From: Paramarasmius palmivorus
Lineage: Eukaryota > Basidiomycota > Agaricomycetes > Agaricales > Marasmiaceae
DNA: 64,000 bases
Reading direction: 5' to 3'
NCBI GenBank assembly: GCA_037176845.1
Contig: JAYKXP010000107.1
Location: 62,001-126,000, forward strand
Shown here: positions 59,331 to 64,000 of the stretch, piece by piece
Layout of the letters: every line of letters starts with the position of its first letter
Numbering within the stretch: position 1 is the stretch's first letter
Position numbers and translations under genes: made by a program
The notes under the pieces: model-generated
Told to the model about the DNA's origin: nothing
Seen by the model: only the letters and a program-made list of their open reading frames with translations
Databases searched by the model: none

Positions 59331-61060
59331 GAGAGATGAGTTGAAAGCAGATCCATTCACTGCTTTCAAGAAAGAGGTTCAACTTTGATGTTGAGGTACG
59401 TTCTCAGTTCGTGAACGTATTTCGTTCCTTGATCTTACACACCTTCCTTTTAGCCTGACTACCTCGTTGAGCTTGAGGCTTGACTATCATGCCTCGTGAA
59501 AGCTGGATGATTTTGGGTGGTCTCGAGATGTCGGTACCTGTTTTCTCGCTTTCGTACTCATAGCTGATCGTTTCACTTCTACAGTATCATATACAGCAGA
59601 TAACGCTCGCAACACGACACTTCTCTCTCGACGCCAAATATGCATCGCCACCTTCCAGACACCAGCGTACACGCTCATCGGCATTCTGACTTCAAGCCTT
59701 ACTTCGATGGATACCTCCATCTCGATTTTGGAGGCGCTTTGGCACCAGAGATGATCGGCTCTATGATGGCTCGTACCATTCTGGCGTTTGGGCGAAGAGA
59801 CAAGTTGGCAAGGTCATCGAGGTTGCTCGCACTACCACATCCAAACATCGGCTTCTCATGATGTAGAAACACAGAAGGCTGAATTCTATCGTGAGCTCTC
59901 CGACTGATGGGACCTCATCGTTGACCCTAACTCTCAGTCCGATTTGATAGATACCCAAGGAAGCGAAGAATACGACTCTTTCAAGTTGGATTTGGTGTTT
60001 CTCAACTGCGCCGATACACTATACAACATGTTGACTCGGACTCCTGATTGTTCTTTCCTCCGAGAATGATACCGATACTCAGCCAATCCGAGGGACCAAG
60101 ATCGCAGGCCTTCAAGTTATGTTGCGAAAGTGTGCCTTTTCGCTTTTGTGTTCAACCACCGTGGTGATGTCGAACCTTTTGTTATATCCCAGCTGTGCTT
60201 TTGGTCAAGAACCTTTCGGTTCAAGTTCCGTTTGGGTGGATCATGGCTACAGATCCTAGGCTTCATTGTCCTCAACTCGCGTTTTATCAGTCAAAAGAGA
60301 CGGAGCTGAGTCGGCATCATACCCTTCAACTCTTGCTGTCAAGTAAGCGTTTCGAGGACTTCTGATCGTGGTGAACTTTGCATGCTCATTCTGCTTATAT
60401 TCATCAGGGGCAGCTACACCGATGATGGCCAGAGCGTCAACTCCCAATTCCTTGCAACCTGAGCAACAAGAAGATGGCACACGAGGCCTTGCAACTTGAG
60501 GTACGTCTCTGTTTCGGTTTTCTCAGTCTCAACATTAAACCTTTTGGTTCCTAGGGTATGGCGTCTCGACAATTTTACCTCTCGTTCTCGTCTCTTCTTT
60601 CTGGGTACGTGCATACCCGATCTTCCAAGTCGTAGCTAACTCTTGCTCCTCAGTATACAAGTTCGTCGGACGCATTATGGAAGCAGAGCTAACACTACTT
60701 CCCTCATATTCACATGAACCTCTACCCATGACTTCTATTCTACACTCAAACGCGCCAAACATTGATGTTGTACCTCCGAGTATGGTGGTCCGTGTGTTGA
60801 GTAAAACCTCAGCCTCACCGTAGCTTTTAAGTTCTCGGTACGGTTAGCAGTGGGTTTGGAGCCGTCGTTTCGATTTTGGGCATCGTTTGTGATGCTCGCG
60901 ACCGGACTCGTGGATAGACGTATAGTCAGTTCTTGGACGGTTAACGTTCAGGGTGCAGGTTGGCGAGGTGCTCAATGCGTCCATACACTGGTCTCTTATG
61001 ATGTAGACACCATATCCCATAGAGTTGAATAAATATACGATTTTCATTGACCCATACACA
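59331..61060 (+). repeat. P repeat block, copy P3
   Basis: It matches P0 and P2: caccttccagacaccagcgta near 59648, LDFGGALAPEMIGSMMA near 59726-59776, then a deletion of about 0.5 kb, and the conserved 3' part (gtaagcgtttcgag near 60342). It ends with AATAAA at 61028-61033 and converges on G3. Coding frames are broken. Confidence 0.5.
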
Positions 61061-61155
61061 CATACATACACTCCTTGAAGCTCAACTTCAAAAACACCGT
61101 AAACGAACCAACAGATGTACATAAATTTGGGAAGAGTCCTTATCATCGTCGGGTA

Positions 61156-63875
61156 TTACATGAATGCGCTGATACCTGAGCCATCGCCAGCCTCCCATGA
61201 CCACCACCACGAGCTTGATTTCGTCTCTTTCAGTGTTTCTGGGGGACGAGAATGTCGGTGTAAGAGCTTACATACGTTGGTCAAAGCACTAACCTTCAAG
61301 TTGGGCCGACAAAGGCTTGTTCTGTTCTGGCGGTGGTAGATTGCCTTGCTCGTCGGAAGAGGATGCACCAGACGTGTTTCCGGGTGATCGAAAACAACCA
61401 TTGAGACAAGACCGGGAGGTTTCATCGAGTTCCGGAATTGTGTCTGTTTCTGTGAAGTGAGTGGACGAACCTAGCATGGAACAGATGTATGAGCTGACTG
61501 ACCTTGAGCTGGAGATTTCAACATTTGGAGCTCTGCATGCCACTCGCGGAGATAGGATGCATATTCTGAAGGATCGTAAAGTTAAGTCAGGAATGAGAAT
61601 GCGAGGAATGTGACAGACCCTGGACTTCCTCAAATTGTGCTTCTTTATTTGTGCCAATGATCTCGAACTCGAGACTCATCAAACATTGAGTCCAATTGGA
61701 GGTGGTATGTTCAAAGCCACGGGCGACTTGCTGGTTGCGGAGGCTGGTGTAGACGTTGGTTGGCCATGAGTAACGGCGGGTTGGTAATGGACGTTGAACT
61801 TGCACAGATGTACATAGTTGTAACTCCACCGCTTGTTCACGCAGCTTGATGAGATAGGAATACCAATCTGAAGTATCAAAAGTCAATTACTGAACGAGCA
61901 CACAAAGAATGCAACAGACCATGAACTCCTTCAAACCGTGCTTCTTCTTCTTTTCCACCAATGATCTCCAACTCTGGATACCCGCAACTTCGAGCCCAAT
62001 CAGCGGTGGAAGGGTCAAAGCCACGGGCAACTTGCCACTTGCGGAGGGCAGTGTAGACATCGGTTGGCCATGAGAGCAACTCCAGATCACTCCAGTCAAG
62101 TGGCTTCCCAAGCTCTGGAATCCTCCATCGCCTACATTCTTCCTTGGACATCTCAGATTGACCATTCTCATCCAAAGACCAAAAGTGGGTTTGGGTGTGT
62201 TTTTCCCTCCATGATATGAGTTCTGATATTGACGAGGGAGGAGGGTAGATGAAGAGGTAGATGGGTGGGGGGTCTTTGAGTGTGAAGGGGTTTTGTCGAT
62301 ATGCAAACCATGGGGGGCGCCCAAGCGCAAACTCAGGTGGGTTAACTATGACTATTAGGAAAAAGGATGATGAGTCCCATTCCAAACACGATGAAGATGG
62401 AAAACGTACAGCATTTTTCTTCCATTCCCGACATTCCATGGGCATCAATGATCCTTGAACTCTGTGCCAACCAACTCTGCTTGAAGCCCTTCCAAGCATG
62501 CATGGGAGAAGCGTTGACATCCCCTGGACGATCTAGCTTGAGACTGTAGAGATTATGGTACCGACAATAAACCATAACACCCACCCTCACTCACCGAATT
62601 AACCCATTCCCCATGTCCGTCTCATTCACCAGCCCCCAAGGTGACCATGCTTTCCACGACCCCTTACCTCTTGGCCACCTCGCAACAGCCCCCCGTGAAG
62701 TGGAGTAAACAGTATCAAAACGAAGCCCATCGATGATGTCCGGTGGGAGGTGATGCGGCGGATTGCGGAATAGCGAGTCGAGGCGAGATTTGACCGGGAT
62801 CGTCCAAAGAGCGTGGATGTTTTCTGAGGATAGGTGGTAGTTTGTTGGCGAGGGGAATTCGGGGGATGTGCGTGTCCGATGATAGGATAGATAGGATACG
62901 TAATCCAGAATGTCTTCTTCCAACTGTGATGAATACGATTGCCGAAGAAAATTGACGAAGTTGTCGTCTTGCAGCATTTGTACTGATGGAGGAACGGTAA
63001 TGTCAAAAATGCATGGAGAGAGAATTTCAACCTGAGGCCCATCGAGTCCCTTGCACAAATTTCCTCTCATATTCAACCATATACACGACTGGTCGCAGTG
63101 CAAGCTATTCTAGGATAGTTTAGCTGTAGGAACAGGAAAAACCAAATTTAGGACGTACTCTCAACATTACAACATAGAAATCCCCCCAGAACGACTTTTT
63201 GTAGAAATTCCCAAGAGGTACCATTTCTACCACACCAACTGGATGAAAAGCCGACATCTAAGGAGAAATGGAGACCTACCGTCATGGAAAACGAGGAAAG
63301 GGATTTTGGAGCGATTCAGGCCATAGAGTTGCCATACTTCAGGTGTCCTGTGTAGTTGTCAGTGAGATTGTTGTGGAGAAAACGACGAAAACGAACCCTA
63401 GGCCAGCACAGGAAAAATGCTCAAAGTCACGCTTCCAAAAGAAGTCCGCGTCTTCCGATTCGCCCTCATAGATGACTGCAGTGTATTTGGTTTGCTGGTC
63501 TGGGCGCACTTGTACCGTACAAATTGTCATTCGGGCTGATTTGCTTGGCTTGCGGACCAATTCTCCGTCTTTCTCTTCCCATTCCCATTCCCATTCCCAT
63601 TCCCATTCCCAACAGTTGGAGATACTCTTGGTATGGAGTTTCTTTAAGGTGTAAATCTGGCCGCGTTTCACTGTTTCAAACTACGTAGGCCTCAGAAGAT
63701 AAACAACCCGACTTGGAGGAATACACACCTCGTCGTACTCGGTACGCTCTATCTCCCTCTGGCCATTGATATGGACAACTTCCGCGGTGATCGTTTGCGA
63801 ATTATTGACTTGGTTACCCTCGACATTGTTGATGGCATGGCCACGAACAAAGACCTCGGACAAGTTGAAGCTCAT
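61156..63875 (-). CDS. G3: paralogue of G1/G2, apparently intact
   Basis: The most likely start is the ATG at 63875 (SEVFVRGHAINNVEGNQVNN), because it aligns with G1 and G2. An upstream in-frame ATG at 63929 exists. The exon series can be followed with GT-AG joins and consistent phase to the stop at 61156 (SWEAGDGSGISAFM). Key segments are TVQVRPDQQTKYTAVIYEG, then QLYGLNRSKIPFLVFHD, LVFVTPL-equivalent MVPLGNFYKKSFWGDFY, IWLNMRGNLCKGLDG and WFAYRQNPFTLKDPPP. Like G2 it has two WPT(D/N)VY modules, the second at about 61625-61780. Exon 2 contains an expanded (EW)n tract from a hexamer microsatellite. No frame break was found. Confidence 0.78.
63578..63612 (+). repeat. ATTCCC hexamer microsatellite within G3 exon 2
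   Basis: About five tandem ATTCCC units encode an alternating Glu-Trp run (WEWEWEWEWE) on the minus strand. G1 has two units at the same place (near 14778-14795) and G2 about one, so repeat number varies between paralogues without breaking the frame. Confidence 0.8.
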
Positions 63876-64000
63876 TTGGGCGATAAGTGGAAGCTTCAAT
63901 GGTAGTGGATTAAATGATATTGTGGGCATCTGGACCAGTATATATCTATCGGTAGTCGGTGCAGGTCGGCAATAGAGCTGTGTTAGAGGCTGTACACCGT
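63876..64000. repeat. Start of a third R-type block
   Basis: The G3 upstream sequence ends tatatatctatcggtagtcggtgcaggtcggc and continues ctgtgttagaggctgtacacc. This matches the G1/R1 junction (15090-15180) and the R2 start, without the TGATTTCC octamer. The array therefore continues past the window. Confidence 0.6.

Overview
The window is nuclear DNA of a filamentous basidiomycete, most likely an Agaricomycete (Agaricales-like). The evidence is short GT-AG introns of about 45-75 bp, an Agaricales-type F-box/LRR-like protein, a CxC2-type KDZ transposase and a Plavaka (CACTA-group) transposase. Gene density is low. Most of the sequence is duplicated, decayed or transposon-derived, as in a dispensable, subtelomere-like or heterochromatic tract. 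No rRNA gene, canonical tRNA gene or CRISPR array was seen.

Layout. 1-5.7 kb is a host-like edge: a small acidic nuclear-type protein (1778-2487), a decayed MFS transporter and an intact F-box protein. From about 5.8 kb to the right end the window is a diverged tandem array. Its unit reads Q block, P block (plus-strand decayed coding sequence), G gene (minus strand), R block. The three G copies (12.7-15.0, 26.4-29.1 and 61.2-63.9 kb) keep a consistent reading frame through 10 or more exons. They are therefore probably three intact paralogues of an unnamed Agaricomycete family. R1 (15.1-21.3 kb) and R2 (41.0-46.8 kb) are clearly alignable copies. Two short genes with hydrophobic N-termini, possible secreted proteins, lie in the array (8623-9076 and 16822-17297).

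Mobile elements split the array. The largest is an 11.8-kb KDZ element (29177-40974) with a perfect 45-bp inverted core, an 8-bp target duplication (TGATTTCC) and an empty-site counterpart at 15121-15128 in the sister repeat. It carries an apparently intact 1174-aa transposase and three or four further genes of unknown function. A 6.0-kb Plavaka element (47463-53497) carries an intact 1079-aa transposase and a second multi-exon gene. A 1.76-kb non-autonomous element (24488-26247, 2-bp GA duplication) sits at the P2/G2 junction, and its empty site is seen in the sister copies. A nest at 53.6-54.4 kb combines a long-TIR element holding GC hairpins, telomere-like CCCTAA-type runs and pol III box-like motifs with a TA-flanked MITE.

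The most interesting items are the multi-gene KDZ element with its internally verified insertion, the expanding G family (one copy has lost an internal repeat), and the unusual 53.6-54.4 kb nest. Exon models were built by eye from frame continuity and GT/AG signals. No alignment or database search was run, so family names rest on motif recognition.
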